Shown here piece by piece: positions 17,332 through 26,425 of a stretch of 64,000 nt of DNA. The position numbers were made by a program, and so were the translations under genes. Numbering within the stretch: the stretch's first letter is position 1; every line of letters starts with the position of its first letter. This stretch comes from Fibrisoma montanum (GTDB lineage: Bacteria; Bacteroidota; Bacteroidia; Cytophagales; Spirosomataceae), in assembly GCF_003583365.1 (NCBI RefSeq), contig NZ_QXED01000008.1, positions 186,001 through 250,000 on the forward strand, read 5' to 3'. Below the pieces are notes generated by a model that saw only the letters and a program-made list of their open reading frames with translations, ran no database searches and was not told where the DNA came from.

Positions 17332-19860
17332 TCACCTATACGTTTTCAATAAAATACTGGGGTGAATTAGATAGCAGGGCCCTTCTGGTCTACCCTTTCC
17401 AGTAGGCAGCGCAGGTACCTCTTTTAGCCAGTGTCGCAGGGTTAATTCGTATAAAGCGGCATCTACGTCCGATTCATTAATTAGCTGTTTCCATCCTTTT
17501 CGCTGTACATCACGGGCTTTAAACTTGTCGCTTAGATCACCTGCTTTCAGGTGTTTGAGCAGTTCTTTGGCCGATTCAGTGCTAGCCGTGTCCAGCAGCC
17601 CATAGATGCGCCGGGCGTGGCTTTGCAGATAAGTACACCAATCAAGCGCCATCCGAACGGCCTGCGCCGAAACGAGCCTAGACGATGCCGTCGACGATTC
17701 TCCCTCCACACAGGAAATCAGATGAAAGATAAGGGCCAAACTGGGAACTAGTGAGCGGTACTTGGTGAAGTGTTCAAGCAAAAGCCCTGTTTCGTGAGAA
17801 AGTACGTTGATTTCCCAGTCGATAAGCCAGCTTTTGAATATCTCCTGAGCTTCGTTGTCGAAATGCGTGTATGGATACCGATTGTATTCGTCAGCCTCAT
17901 ATCCGTACTTGGTTAGATCAGTGGTCGCTAGAGATTGAATGACCTCGTAGGCCGTATCACGCGCGTGTTTATCGGGATATTCGTCCGTGTATTGCCACTG
18001 GGGTTTGTCTGGGTAAACCGCTAGCTGCAGACGCTGGACGAAGCCATCGTTGTCGAAGCCGGTGGCAGCCTGTAGGTAGCCTAAGAGCTTCGCCGGTTGT
18101 ATGCCTCCAAACAGGGACACACATAAATTTGGAACGTGGATAGTGCCCCGGCCGATCCGATCTACCGTTTGAGTTCCATTACCATTCCAGGCTTCCAGAT
18201 AAAACGCCCGATCTTGCTCCCGGCCTGATCGGTCCCATCCAGCGAGTAGCCCCGTCAACTCGTCGCGCTCGATGAGCAACCCGGTTGGATTGTCATTGAG
18301 TAATTCAGCCAGCTTCTCAACGGTGACATCGTTCGTCCAGTACCGTTTTTCGGTTGGCTTTTGGGGTTCTGTGGGATAAGAAATGAAGGTTTTGACTGAC
18401 TTACCAAGTAGCCGGTCTTGTTCCTGCTTCTGGTAAAGTTTTCGCTGCGTTTCGTATTGAAGGTGTTGAGCCTCGTATTCCAGCAATCGTTGCTTATGGT
18501 CTTCGGCGGCTTGCCGGGCCAGCAGCTTAAGGGGTTTGAAGACCTCACTAACCGACGGTGTTTTCATAGTAGAGGGGTCTCCGATAACGGCCCCCCACAG
18601 ATTAGGTACTACCGTCCAGTTATCTTTTTGCTTGGGTTTGATGGTTAGCCGGGTACCGATTAAGGAGGATAGCATAACAATGGCGGCTGAGGCTACATAG
18701 TCCAGCGGGCATTTCATGCGGGTTGCAATGTCGAGTACCCACGGCCTTAATTTTTCAGGAATGCTAGGGGGACTTACCGACAAAACCGACAAAAGGGGTG
18801 TTGTTAGGGGTTCGGGCTCTGGCCATTCCTCATATTGCTTGGCGTTCTCAGCCTGTTCATTACCTAAAGATCCGTCCTTCGCTTGCCGTGACTGCGGTTT
18901 GCCCAAAACTTCGTCAACCAGGTGGAAAAAGGTACCGATGTTGACTTGGCCGTTACGGTTGCGCAGAAGTTCACTAAATTTTGTTTCTGTTTCCTGGTAG
19001 GTGTATTTGGGGTGCAGTCGGCTGGCTTCGTGAAAAGCAGAGCGGCCTTCCTCCCCCAAACTGGCGAATGCTAATCCTATTTTTACCCAGTCTTCGTAAT
19101 TCGCCGTGAGATCGACCCCAAACTGATGTAGCCGCTGTAAGTAATCGTCAATTCTGCGATGCGTGTCATCATCGGGCACGTTTTGGGTTTGTGATTGACG
19201 CTGGGAGCGCTCACCAACCGACTGGGCGTCCAACCTGTACTCGGCCAGCAGTGGCATTGTTTTACTATCCAGATTATAATAGGCCTCGGGATCATAGGGA
19301 AGAAAGCACAACCGGTCGACGTTGCAGCCGCTGGCGTCAATCTGGGGCTTTGTTCCATTGGGTACATCTTCTCGGCGGGTCAGTCTGTAGGCATCGTGCA
19401 GGTAGTTGGCTAGCTGCTGAAAGAACAGTTTGTGTTCGTCGGGATGCTTCAACCCAATTTTCACCACCCATTTCAACCCGTTACCTGACGGACTAACAAA
19501 CAGAACGTGGGTGTATGGATCGGCGCGTAGTAAGCCAATGAGTTTGCTTACCTCTTCATGAGCTAAATTGTCAACATCCATGCACAGCAGCCCGGAGTGT
19601 TGTACCAGGTTTTCCGCTTTCTTTCCACCTTCAAATATACCTGCCCAGGTTACCCCCCAGAAGTGCCCCGGCCCCGTCAGCCGCCCCTGTTCGTCCCTAG
19701 CTCCCGCTTTGTATATTTTGGCCGCATCAGGGTTAGTCAACGACCGTAGATAATCAGTTTGCTCTTTGAACTTTGTCGAGCGGATCATTTCCACAACAGC
19801 GGCCACAGGACAATCGGGTTTCTTGGAGGCTGGCGAGACGGTTGCAAATACAGAGATCAT
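17332..19860 (-). CDS. VirE-N/PriCT-2/DUF3987 primase-helicase
   Basis: The protein (842 residues from the ATG at 19860) has the usual order for replication proteins of Bacteroidota elements. A BT4734/VirE N-terminal primase-like domain covers about residues 1-190 (HSGLLCMDVDNLAHEEVSKL, VSPSGNGLKWVVKI). A PriCT-2 domain covers about 225-310. A DUF3987 helicase-like ATPase follows, with a Walker A-like GDPSTMKTPS and later LLIERDELTGLLAGWD. It should prime and unwind the element for replication. The start is 4 nt after the upstream stop, in an operon with the excisionase-like gene. A copy of the iteron-like repeat lies inside its coding sequence at 18775-18793. Confidence 0.85.
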   Translation of the reverse strand: MISVFATVSPASKKPDCPVAAVVEMIRSTKFKEQTDYLRSLTNPDAAKIYKAGARDEQGRLTGPGHFWGVTWAGIFEGGKKAENLVQHSGLLCMDVDNLAHEEVSKLIGLLRADPYTHVLFVSPSGNGLKWVVKIGLKHPDEHKLFFQQLANYLHDAYRLTRREDVPNGTKPQIDASGCNVDRLCFLPYDPEAYYNLDSKTMPLLAEYRLDAQSVGERSQRQSQTQNVPDDDTHRRIDDYLQRLHQFGVDLTANYEDWVKIGLAFASLGEEGRSAFHEASRLHPKYTYQETETKFSELLRNRNGQVNIGTFFHLVDEVLGKPQSRQAKDGSLGNEQAENAKQYEEWPEPEPLTTPLLSVLSVSPPSIPEKLRPWVLDIATRMKCPLDYVASAAIVMLSSLIGTRLTIKPKQKDNWTVVPNLWGAVIGDPSTMKTPSVSEVFKPLKLLARQAAEDHKQRLLEYEAQHLQYETQRKLYQKQEQDRLLGKSVKTFISYPTEPQKPTEKRYWTNDVTVEKLAELLNDNPTGLLIERDELTGLLAGWDRSGREQDRAFYLEAWNGNGTQTVDRIGRGTIHVPNLCVSLFGGIQPAKLLGYLQAATGFDNDGFVQRLQLAVYPDKPQWQYTDEYPDKHARDTAYEVIQSLATTDLTKYGYEADEYNRYPYTHFDNEAQEIFKSWLIDWEINVLSHETGLLLEHFTKYRSLVPSLALIFHLISCVEGESSTASSRLVSAQAVRMALDWCTYLQSHARRIYGLLDTASTESAKELLKHLKAGDLSDKFKARDVQRKGWKQLINESDVDAALYELTLRHWLKEVPALPTGKGRPEGPCYLIHPSILLKTYR
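18775..18793. repeat. Second copy of the tandem ACCGACAAA motif
   Basis: The 19 bases TACCGACAAAACCGACAAA are identical to 17286-17304. Here they lie within the primase gene, in the linker between the PriCT-2 and DUF3987 domains. A 19-base exact match in 1.5 kb is unlikely by chance and supports an iteron or protein-binding role. Confidence 0.5.
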
Positions 19861-19864
19861 AGTA

Positions 19865-20179
19865 TCAAAGCTCAGTTTCCTTAAAGCGTTGGTGCCACCA
19901 ATCGCGCCGAGATAGCCCAAAGTCGGTCTCATCGCGGTCCGGTTTGTAGTCGGGTGGAATGGTTTTTAGGTTTTCTTGATAAATTCGGACTTCATAGCTG
20001 AAGTCGGGCACTGCATCAGCAGTGTCGCAGAACGCAAGCTGTACGGGCGTCCGCTGATTATAGGCATCGACCGACGGCCATACAGTCCAGCGGTCGTGGA
20101 ATCCAGTACCATCGGCGCGACGCTGTCGAACATAAAATTGCCCAGTCTTGCCGACGAAAGATGTTACCGAATCAGTCAT
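19865..20179 (-). CDS. Hypothetical protein in the replication operon
   Basis: The 104-residue protein starts at the ATG at 20179 (MTDSVTSFVGKTGQFYVRQRR), whose ATGA overlaps the stop of the upstream gene; this tight coupling decides the start. It has a small beta-rich N-terminal part and a charged tail (PDYKPDRDETDFGLSRRDWWHQRF). No family is recognised. It lies between a 94-residue protein and the primase and is probably an accessory replication or mobilisation factor. Confidence 0.55.
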   Translation of the reverse strand: MTDSVTSFVGKTGQFYVRQRRADGTGFHDRWTVWPSVDAYNQRTPVQLAFCDTADAVPDFSYEVRIYQENLKTIPPDYKPDRDETDFGLSRRDWWHQRFKETEL

Positions 20180-20460
20180 TTGCAGGATGGGGGCGGATTG
20201 TGTTTTTCGAGCGAGGTGAGCCAATCCTTAAGACTCGGTATGTCTCTTACGATGAACGAATGACTTCCCCGCTCGTCGGGGACAGCTGGAGCGTTTATTA
20301 TAGGGCAAGGGCTTACTACGCGGATTTTTCGTCTATCTGGCATATCCGCACGAAACGTTACTCCAAACGCATCATATCTAATATCCCAAATCTCGCCTTC
20401 AGCGGCTCTTATGAGTGATGCTATCGTATAGAGCAGTACAGGAGTAGTCTGATGTTTCAT
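20176..20460 (-). CDS. Hypothetical 94-residue protein in the replication operon
   Basis: The protein starts at 20460, with an ATGA overlap to the excisionase-like gene, and ends with a second ATGA overlap to the next gene. It begins MKHQTTPVLLYTIASLIRAAEG and has an alternating strand-helix pattern (SFIVRDIPSLKDWLTSLEKH). No domain is recognised. Both overlaps indicate translational coupling. Confidence 0.55.
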   Translation of the reverse strand: MKHQTTPVLLYTIASLIRAAEGEIWDIRYDAFGVTFRADMPDRRKIRVVSPCPIINAPAVPDERGSHSFIVRDIPSLKDWLTSLEKHNPPPSCK

Positions 20461-20732
20461 CTGGCTCCTGCGTCTAAATAATCTCTCAGATCGGACGGAT
20501 AGAAATACAGACGGCCGAATCGCTTTATATGCTTAATTTTTTTTGCATTTTGGTAGAGCGTCTGTTTAGCGATGCCAAACTGTCTGGCCGCTTCGTCGGT
20601 CGTAACGGGCGTTTCGTCGGTCGTAGCCGAATTGGTAGAATTACTGCGTAGCAGTTGCAGCGTTTCGTTTTGCCTGGCTTCGATTTGATCTAATCGTTGC
20701 CAAATTGCGGCAAAGGGGTTTTCTGTAAACAT
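20457..20732 (-). CDS. Excisionase-like HTH (MerR/HTH_17) protein
   Basis: The 91-residue protein from the ATG at 20732 has a short helical N-terminal part (MFTENPFAAIWQRLDQIEARQNETLQLL). A C-terminal helix-turn-helix of the excisionase/HTH_17 type follows: PVTTDEAARQFGIAKQTLYQNAKKIKHIKRFGRLYFYPSDLRDYL. Such proteins bend DNA at the attachment site or regulate early genes of integrative elements. It is the first gene of the operon that leads into the primase. The frame extends further upstream, but the sequence there looks non-coding. Confidence 0.75.
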   Translation of the reverse strand: MFTENPFAAIWQRLDQIEARQNETLQLLRSNSTNSATTDETPVTTDEAARQFGIAKQTLYQNAKKIKHIKRFGRLYFYPSDLRDYLDAGAR

Positions 20733-20846
20733 AAAAGCCTGTCGTTTGATGACAGGCCAAAATTGAAGGATGTATGACTTAAGTTTTTGGATTGAAAAAG
20801 TAATCCAAAACAAATCCAAAAGTAAGCCTTACTGATTTACTTATAA

Positions 20847-21791
20847 TTAGCGCAGAGTAGTTGCTATTAACTTTTTGCAGTTCTTTATTTTCTGCTGTTT
20901 CGCCGAATCATTGGTATTGGAGTATAGTTGCATAGCGGTGTTAAAAGCTCTGTAACCACCAACTTTACCAAAAGTAGTGGCCCAGGCGGTATGCAATTCT
21001 TTTTGTACGCATCGATCGATGCGAGTTTCCATATATTCTTCTAGGGCAAACAGCATAGGGACATAAGCCTTCGTTTTCTTGTCTTTGTAATGCTGCTCGA
21101 GAAACGGCATTAGTTTAGCACGATGCTTCTCGACTAGATAGCTTTCAAATCCTACGCAATTACTAGCCTTCGCCGTTTTGGCTATTTCCAACACTCTTAT
21201 TTGATTCGAAATAAGGTCTAAACTATTTTCAATAATTTGGCAAACCTCTTCCAGGCAAGCTAAAAGTGCTAATATATGATCAGCACTATCCATGAATTTA
21301 AGGAAGGCTAAAGAGTCATCAACATTTTCTGGGCGTTTAAGAATGTCCTCTCTTTCTTCGTATATCCACCGTTTTATACCTTCATAACGTGGAATATCAT
21401 GCTCATATAGTTCAAGCAACGCATATGTGTCTCTTAAAAATTCTACATCTCTGATTGCAATAATCTCTGGTTTAAATCCGTCCCATAAATAACCGTACGC
21501 TTTTTTTATCTTCTCGGACGCCCATCCGGCGCGGTAATCCGGATTAGATTTTTCATAAGGATTATCCTGTTCATAATAAAACAGTGCTTTATTATAGTCC
21601 GGAACTTTGACCCCTTTTTGTACACTTATTTTGCCATCCGGATCTTCTTCTACTGTCACAAACGGATTAAGCCTCACTGAATGAAAAAGCGGACTTATTT
21701 CTTCTGCTTTTGGTTCACTTCCGAAGACAAAAAAATCAAGATCGGGCTTGAGAGCGTCTAAAATCATGAACGTAAATCTGAAAGGCATCAT
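20847..21791 (-). CDS. Hypothetical protein downstream of the integrase
   Basis: This 314-residue soluble protein begins MMPFRFTFMILDALKPDLD and has no signal peptide. It is mostly helical with several charged stretches (GYLWDGFKPEIIAIRDVEFLRDTY, YEGIKRWIYEEREDIL, HRAKLMPFLEQHYKDKK). I recognise no domain. It starts 12 nt after the integrase stop, so it is cotranscribed with the integrase. Genes in this position often affect integration or excision, but that is only suggestion from context. Confidence 0.5.
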   Translation of the reverse strand: MMPFRFTFMILDALKPDLDFFVFGSEPKAEEISPLFHSVRLNPFVTVEEDPDGKISVQKGVKVPDYNKALFYYEQDNPYEKSNPDYRAGWASEKIKKAYGYLWDGFKPEIIAIRDVEFLRDTYALLELYEHDIPRYEGIKRWIYEEREDILKRPENVDDSLAFLKFMDSADHILALLACLEEVCQIIENSLDLISNQIRVLEIAKTAKASNCVGFESYLVEKHRAKLMPFLEQHYKDKKTKAYVPMLFALEEYMETRIDRCVQKELHTAWATTFGKVGGYRAFNTAMQLYSNTNDSAKQQKIKNCKKLIATTLR

Positions 21792-21803
21792 AAGCAGTTG
21801 TAT

Positions 21804-23213
21804 TTATAGGGCGTTTAGGAAGGCTTTGGCTTCCTCGTCGTCAAAGGAGCCTAGATAGCTCTCAGTAGTTTTGAGGTTGGTATGACCCAGTGACTTACTG
21901 ATAAAGGCAAGGGGGGCTTTGCTTTTCAAAAGACTGGTCGCATAGCTATGGCGCGCGGAATAGGTTCCAACGTCTCCCTCGATACCCAACTGCTCGGCAA
22001 TCTTACCCATCCATTTATTCGTCATTTTCACCGTCTGATGAACCGCCTGTTTCTTTTGGCGTTCGGTCATACTGGCATTGAGAAACGGAAAGACATAAGC
22101 GTTTGGCCGCTTTTCAGTGGTCCCCCAACGTTCAATAATCGCAAGTGTTTCGGGCCGTAAGTAAGCCACTATGGGAGTTTGACTCTGTCTTTTGCTTCGG
22201 GCCGTCTTTTGCCGAATAAAAGTTAGCTTACCTCCCTTTGTATCTACATTCGCCCATGTCAACCGGCAAATATCGGTGAGGTTGGCTCCGTTGCAGAAGT
22301 ACGAGAACAGCCATAGATCATGGCTCCGTTGCTCAGTTGTACCGGGTACGGGCTGATAGGCTTTCAGCTTCTCAATGTCAGCTTTAGGCAGGGCTTTCTT
22401 TACGTTGGCTCCGGCTGGTATGACGTAACGGTTACGCCCGAACGGGTAAGTATCCCGGCTCATTAATCCGGCTTCTATGGCATCATTTACAACGGCCCGC
22501 ACATGCCGTAAGTAAATGCCTACGGTAGTCAGGCTGGCACCCGTAGCGGCCTTTAGCTTGCTCTGTGGAGCTTTGCCATGGTACTGCATCCATTGTTCGT
22601 AAGTGGTTAGGAAGTCGGCCGTAAGGTGATCAAACTGCAAAATGGCAACCTGGCGGGGTTGGTTTGACTTGCGGGGAATGGGAATACTCAGAAACTCTTT
22701 CCGCTCTTCATCAGTGAACGAATTCACAAACCGACGCAATGACTTAGCGGCCAACTCATAATTGATAGCATTGCCAATTCGTCCGGCACTGCTCATGCTG
22801 TTGGCCTTATTCAGTAGGGCGGCTATCAGATCGGTTTGCTCAATTGGCTTTTCAACGTCTTTACCAAAATTGGCAATGGCCTCAGCAAAAGCCTCAAACG
22901 TGAAGCGGTCAGCTAACTGACCAATGACGGTTTGCGCTCGTTTCAGGTAGCTGGTTTGTACTTTACCTGAAAACTCATCCGGAAACGTATCACCGTAGAA
23001 CTCATGCCAGAGCCGTATCTTACCTTCATCCTTGACCCGGTTATCCAGCTTAGTTTTACTAGCCTGTAAAAATTCCCACTCAGACAGTAAAACCTTACGG
23101 CCGGTACTAAACAGTCGTTGTTTGCGATCAAGGCAGACAAGCCATTTTACTACGCCTTGTCCGTCTTTACTGGCTCGCTTGTCAAAGAAAAGGTTTACGG
23201 TTGCTCTGCTCAT
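21804..23213 (-). CDS. Tyrosine recombinase (integrase)
   Basis: The protein (469 residues from the ATG at 23213) has the layout common in Bacteroidota elements. An N-terminal Arm-type/SAM-like domain (MSRATVNLFFDKRASKDGQGVVKWLVCLD) comes first, then a core-binding domain around residues 90-200 and a catalytic domain. Visible catalytic motifs are the first Arg region near SYFCNGANLTDICRLTWANV, then YSARHSYATSL (H-x-x-R type) and LGHTNLKTTESYLG with the nucleophilic tyrosine. It should catalyse insertion at the tRNA-Asn 3' end, whose duplicated half lies 174 bp away. A more distal in-frame start at 23255 would overlap the repeats. Confidence 0.9.
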   Translation of the reverse strand: MSRATVNLFFDKRASKDGQGVVKWLVCLDRKQRLFSTGRKVLLSEWEFLQASKTKLDNRVKDEGKIRLWHEFYGDTFPDEFSGKVQTSYLKRAQTVIGQLADRFTFEAFAEAIANFGKDVEKPIEQTDLIAALLNKANSMSSAGRIGNAINYELAAKSLRRFVNSFTDEERKEFLSIPIPRKSNQPRQVAILQFDHLTADFLTTYEQWMQYHGKAPQSKLKAATGASLTTVGIYLRHVRAVVNDAIEAGLMSRDTYPFGRNRYVIPAGANVKKALPKADIEKLKAYQPVPGTTEQRSHDLWLFSYFCNGANLTDICRLTWANVDTKGGKLTFIRQKTARSKRQSQTPIVAYLRPETLAIIERWGTTEKRPNAYVFPFLNASMTERQKKQAVHQTVKMTNKWMGKIAEQLGIEGDVGTYSARHSYATSLLKSKAPLAFISKSLGHTNLKTTESYLGSFDDEEAKAFLNAL

Positions 23214-23217
23214 ACTG

Positions 23218-23300
23218 TATTGCAAGTTGGCTGTTGGTTGCAATACAACTTGCAATACAAAAATACATAATCAACGCATAAGAGCAATAAAGAGCAATAA
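23218..23300. promoter_or_regulatory. Putative integrase arm sites and promoter region
   Basis: A perfect 12-bp inverted repeat (TATTGCAAGTTG at 23218-23229 with CAACTTGCAATA at 23246-23257) starts just upstream of the integrase ATG. Further right is a tandem AGAGCAATAA (23281-23290 and 23291-23300). The position between the integrase gene and the attachment site is where recombinase arm sites and autoregulatory sites are normally found. Confidence 0.5.
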
Positions 23301-23386
23301 GTATATTATAGATAACAATCTGATTTACAGAGAATTTGAACTATCTAAATAAAGAATCGAATAATACCTAAATAGGTATTGGCTAT

Positions 23387-23430
23387 GACTGTTAATCAGA
23401 GGGTCGCTGGTTCGAGCCCAGCTTCGGGAG
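23387..23430 (+). tRNA. 3' half of tRNA-Asn (GTT), attachment-site fragment
   Basis: The sequence from the anticodon arm to the discriminator is present. The loop reads CTGTTAA with anticodon GTT, then comes the variable loop, a T arm with GGTTCGAGCC, and the acceptor strand TTCGGGA followed by G. The 5' half, including the matching acceptor strand and D arm, is missing, and the base pairing of the anticodon stem breaks toward the left. This is the standard footprint of an element inserted in a tRNA gene: the intact gene is restored at the far end and a 3' copy is left here. Confidence 0.8.
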
Positions 23431-23440
23431 CTTCAAGATC

Positions 23441-23473
23441 AAGCACTTAGCAGAAATGTTAAGTGCTTTTTTT
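23441..23473 (+). terminator. tRNA terminator
   Basis: A perfect AAGCACTTA/TAAGTGCTT stem is followed by a seven-T run. It lies 10 nt after the tRNA-Asn fragment and is the natural terminator of the original tRNA transcript. Confidence 0.8.
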
Positions 23474-23756
23474 ATTCAGGGGTACTGCCGGCATAGCCAT
23501 AGTCGCTGGGATAAGGCGTGCACTCATCAAAGGCCATGATGATGTCGGCCCCGATCGTCCGCTGGATGTCCATCACCCCCTCGGGGCTGAACCGGTGCGT
23601 CGACCCGTCGATATGCGACTTAAACGTAACGCCCTCTTCCTTGATCTTGCGGGTATTCGACAGAGAGTAGACCTGATAGCCACCACTATCGGTCAGGATT
23701 GGGTGGCTCCAGCCATTGAACCGGTGCAGACCACCAGCATGGCTTAGTACATCGAG
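23472..23756 (-). pseudogene. tgt: tgt fragment (tRNA-guanine transglycosylase)
   Basis: The minus-strand frame reads [16 protein letters not shown], then [32 protein letters not shown], and [23 protein letters not shown]. These match an internal third of bacterial Tgt (about residues 75-165 of roughly 375), including the first catalytic Asp in TDSGGYQV and the [10 protein letters not shown] segment. There is no start codon; an in-frame TAG lies immediately upstream, and the reading ends at a stop in the tRNA terminator, so both ends are lost. It cannot make an active enzyme. The gene was probably cut by earlier integration or recombination at this locus. Confidence 0.85.
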
Positions 23757-23858
23757 CTAGAATTAATAAGATTACACTAAACAATCGGATCCAACCGAAA
23801 GCGAATCTCTCTGTATTAGGCAATATTAAAAAACCCAAATTGACAAAATATTTGTTGG

Positions 23859-23917
23859 TTTTGCCATATTTTGTAAAATTGTGTATGTTTGACACATAAA
23901 TAGTGTGTTATTCACAC
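23859..23917 (+). promoter_or_regulatory. araR promoter with overlapping palindromic operators
   Basis: A Bacteroidota-type promoter fits well: a TTTTG -33 element (23859-23863), a 20-nt spacer, and TATGTTTG as the -7 element (23884-23891, consensus TAnnTTTG). The -7 element sits in the spacer of TGTGT-N7-ACACA (23880-23896). A second palindrome, GTGTG-N5-CACAC, is at 23903-23917. A repressor bound here would block araR transcription. The same N7 palindrome occurs upstream of susC. Confidence 0.6.
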
Positions 23918-23938
23918 AATTCCATTTTAGAAGGGTTT

Positions 23939-24649
23939 ATGACGGGGTATCTGCACAGCAGTCGGATTTTAGTAGCGCTGGATTGTATCATCTTTGGCTT
24001 TGATGGCGAAGCACTCAAGCTACTCCTGATCAAGCGGAATTTTGAGCCGGAATTTGGCAATTGGTCGCTGATGGGTGGTTTTCTCAACGCCGACGAAGAC
24101 CTGCACGATGCTGCTACCCGTATCCTTTTTACGTTAACGGGCCTTCAAAACAACTACCTGGAACAACTACAGACGTTTGGTGCGGTCAATCGCGATCCGG
24201 TCGAACGGACCATTTCCGTCGTATACTATTCGCTGGTAAATATTAATGACCAGGACCCGCTGGCTCTTAAGGCACATAACGCTTCCTGGATTGATCTGGA
24301 CAGTAAGCCCCAGCTCATTTTTGATCATGATCAGATGGTGGAGGCAGCCCTCCGGCAGTTGCGGTACAAAGCCGCCCTGTACCCAATCGGCTTTGAGTTA
24401 CTGCCCGAGAAGTTTACGGTCCCTCAGTTGCAGAAACTGTACGAAGCTATCTATAACGTAAAGCTCGACCGCCGGAATTTCAGCCGCAAGATCATGGCTA
24501 CCGAACTGTTACTGGGGACCGGCGAAAAAGATGCCACCTCAGTGACCAAGAAAGGGCAACTGTTCAAGCTTAATAAAGAAAAATACCATGATTACCTGAA
24601 TGGGTACCAATCTTTCTTACCCGAGTTTACGGAGTTGTCTTTAACATAA
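23939..24649 (+). CDS. araR: AraR, Nudix-related arabinose regulator
   Basis: The protein (236 residues from the ATG at 23939, with AGAAGGG upstream) has an N-terminal Nudix-like domain (VALDCIIFGFDGEALKLLLIKRNFEPEFGNWSLMGGFL) and a C-terminal winged helix (PEKFTVPQLQKLYEAIYNVKLDRRNFSRKI). This is the architecture of BtAraR of Bacteroides thetaiotaomicron, a repressor released by L-arabinose. The GX5EX7REUXEEXGU catalytic signature of true Nudix hydrolases is not conserved, as expected for a sugar sensor. It is the first gene of the arabinose cluster, and palindromes overlap its promoter, so it is probably autoregulated. Confidence 0.85.
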   Translation: MTGYLHSSRILVALDCIIFGFDGEALKLLLIKRNFEPEFGNWSLMGGFLNADEDLHDAATRILFTLTGLQNNYLEQLQTFGAVNRDPVERTISVVYYSLVNINDQDPLALKAHNASWIDLDSKPQLIFDHDQMVEAALRQLRYKAALYPIGFELLPEKFTVPQLQKLYEAIYNVKLDRRNFSRKIMATELLLGTGEKDATSVTKKGQLFKLNKEKYHDYLNGYQSFLPEFTELSLT

Positions 24650-24705
24650 AACGGGCTGTCTTTCAATCACCTGCTTGTTTCATAAAGTCAAAAACTTACT
24701 CAGTC

Positions 24706-26373
24706 ATGCATAATCAATACGTCATCGGGGTTGACTTTGGCACTGATTCCGTGCGGGCCCTGCTGGTGGATACCCAGACGGGCCAGGTGGCCGGCACGCA
24801 CGTGCACGAGTACACCCGCTGGAAACAGGGACTGTACTGCAACCCAGCTACCTCGCAGTTCCGGCAGCATCCACTCGATTATCTGGAAGGCCTCGAAGCC
24901 AGCATCAAAGGAGCGCTGGCGAATGCACCGACCGACGTGCGTCAGCAGGTAGTGGGTATCTCTATCGATACGACCGGCTCAACACCCGGCCCGGTAGACG
25001 AAACGGGCTTGCCCCTCGCGTTACGTCCTGACTTTGCCGAAAACCCGAACGGCATGTTCATTCTCTGGAAAGACCACACGGCCAATGCGGAAGCGGAAGA
25101 GATTAATCACTTAGCCCATCACTGGGATACCGATTATACCAAATACGTGGGCGGCATCTACTCGTCGGAGTGGTTCTGGGCCAAGATGCTGCGGACGATA
25201 CGGGTCGATGAAGCCGTTCGTCAGCACGCGTTTTCGTGGATTGAACACTGCGACTGGATGTCGGCGGTACTGACCGGCAACACGAATCCCCTGACGCTCC
25301 GGCGGTCGCGCTGCGCGGCTGGGCACAAGGCGCTTTGGCATAGCGAATTTGACGGCCTACCCTCCGACGAGTTTCTAACCAAACTCGATCCGTTGCTGAG
25401 TGGTGTACGCGACCGGCTTTTCACGGATTCTTATACGTCTGATCAGGCAATGGGCACCCTCTCGGCCGAATGGGCGGAGAAACTCGGGCTTTCGACCAAC
25501 GTGGTGATTGGCATTGGAGCCTTTGATGCTCACATGGGTGCTATTGGAGCGGAGATTGAGCCGTATGCATTCGTACGAATCATCGGTACGTCCACCTGTG
25601 ATATCCTGATGGCCCCAAATGAAGAGATTGGGCATCGGCTCATCCGGGGTATCTGCGGGCAGGTCGATGGTTCCGTTGCGCCCGGTATGCTGGGACTGGA
25701 AGCGGGGCAATCCGCTTTTGGGGATGTCTACGCCTGGTTCGCCCGGCTCATTACCGAACCTGTTCGCGCCCTGCTGGGTGATGATGCGGCTGATAAACTG
25801 TCGCGTCAGCTGATTCCGCATTTGTCTGAGCAGGCGGCTCAACTGCCCGTTACGGAAAACGATCCCATTGCGCTCGACTGGATCAACGGCCGCCGGACAC
25901 CCGATGCCAATCATACCCTCAAGGCGGCTATCGCAGGTCTGAATCTCGGTACGGATGCGGCTAAGGTATTCAAGGCGTTGGTTGAAGCTACGGCCTTCGG
26001 GTCGCGGAGTATTGTGGAGCGGTTCATTGAGGAAGGAGTACCCATCAAGAAAGTCATAGCGATTGGTGGGGTAGCTAAAAAATCGCCGTTTGTGATGCAA
26101 ACCCTTGCCGACGTCCTGAACAAACCCATTCAGGTGGCGCAGGCGGATCAGGCGTGCGCGTTGGGGGCCGCCATGTGTGCAGCCGTAGCGGCCGGGGTGC
26201 ATCCGTCGCTGGAGGCAGCTCAGCAAGCGATGGGTTCCGGCTTCGATGCGGAGTACACACCCCGTCCGGATCAGGTAGCGGTGTACAATGCGCTGTATCA
26301 AAAATACCTCAGGCTGGGCAGCTTTGTGGAAAGCCAACCCGCCCGTGCTCAGGCCGTAACGGCAACTGTCTGA
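24706..26373 (+). CDS. araB: Ribulokinase AraB
   Basis: The 555-residue protein is a FGGY-family sugar kinase. The N-terminal phosphate-binding motif is [17 protein letters not shown]; the mid region has [11 protein letters not shown], and the C-terminal half carries [22 protein letters not shown] (FGGY signature region) and the adenosine-site [15 protein letters not shown]. Length fits AraB. It phosphorylates L-ribulose to L-ribulose-5-phosphate with ATP in the cytoplasm. It lies 56 bp after araR and 52 bp before araA. Confidence 0.95.
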   Translation: MHNQYVIGVDFGTDSVRALLVDTQTGQVAGTHVHEYTRWKQGLYCNPATSQFRQHPLDYLEGLEASIKGALANAPTDVRQQVVGISIDTTGSTPGPVDETGLPLALRPDFAENPNGMFILWKDHTANAEAEEINHLAHHWDTDYTKYVGGIYSSEWFWAKMLRTIRVDEAVRQHAFSWIEHCDWMSAVLTGNTNPLTLRRSRCAAGHKALWHSEFDGLPSDEFLTKLDPLLSGVRDRLFTDSYTSDQAMGTLSAEWAEKLGLSTNVVIGIGAFDAHMGAIGAEIEPYAFVRIIGTSTCDILMAPNEEIGHRLIRGICGQVDGSVAPGMLGLEAGQSAFGDVYAWFARLITEPVRALLGDDAADKLSRQLIPHLSEQAAQLPVTENDPIALDWINGRRTPDANHTLKAAIAGLNLGTDAAKVFKALVEATAFGSRSIVERFIEEGVPIKKVIAIGGVAKKSPFVMQTLADVLNKPIQVAQADQACALGAAMCAAVAAGVHPSLEAAQQAMGSGFDAEYTPRPDQVAVYNALYQKYLRLGSFVESQPARAQAVTATV

Positions 26374-26425
26374 GAAAATCGCCTGCTTGTATCGATTAAC
26401 CTTTTCATCATTCATATATAACCGA

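Noticed and set aside
23387-23430. A functional tRNA-Asn gene
   Set aside because: Only the 3' half is present; the D arm and the 5' acceptor strand are absent upstream.
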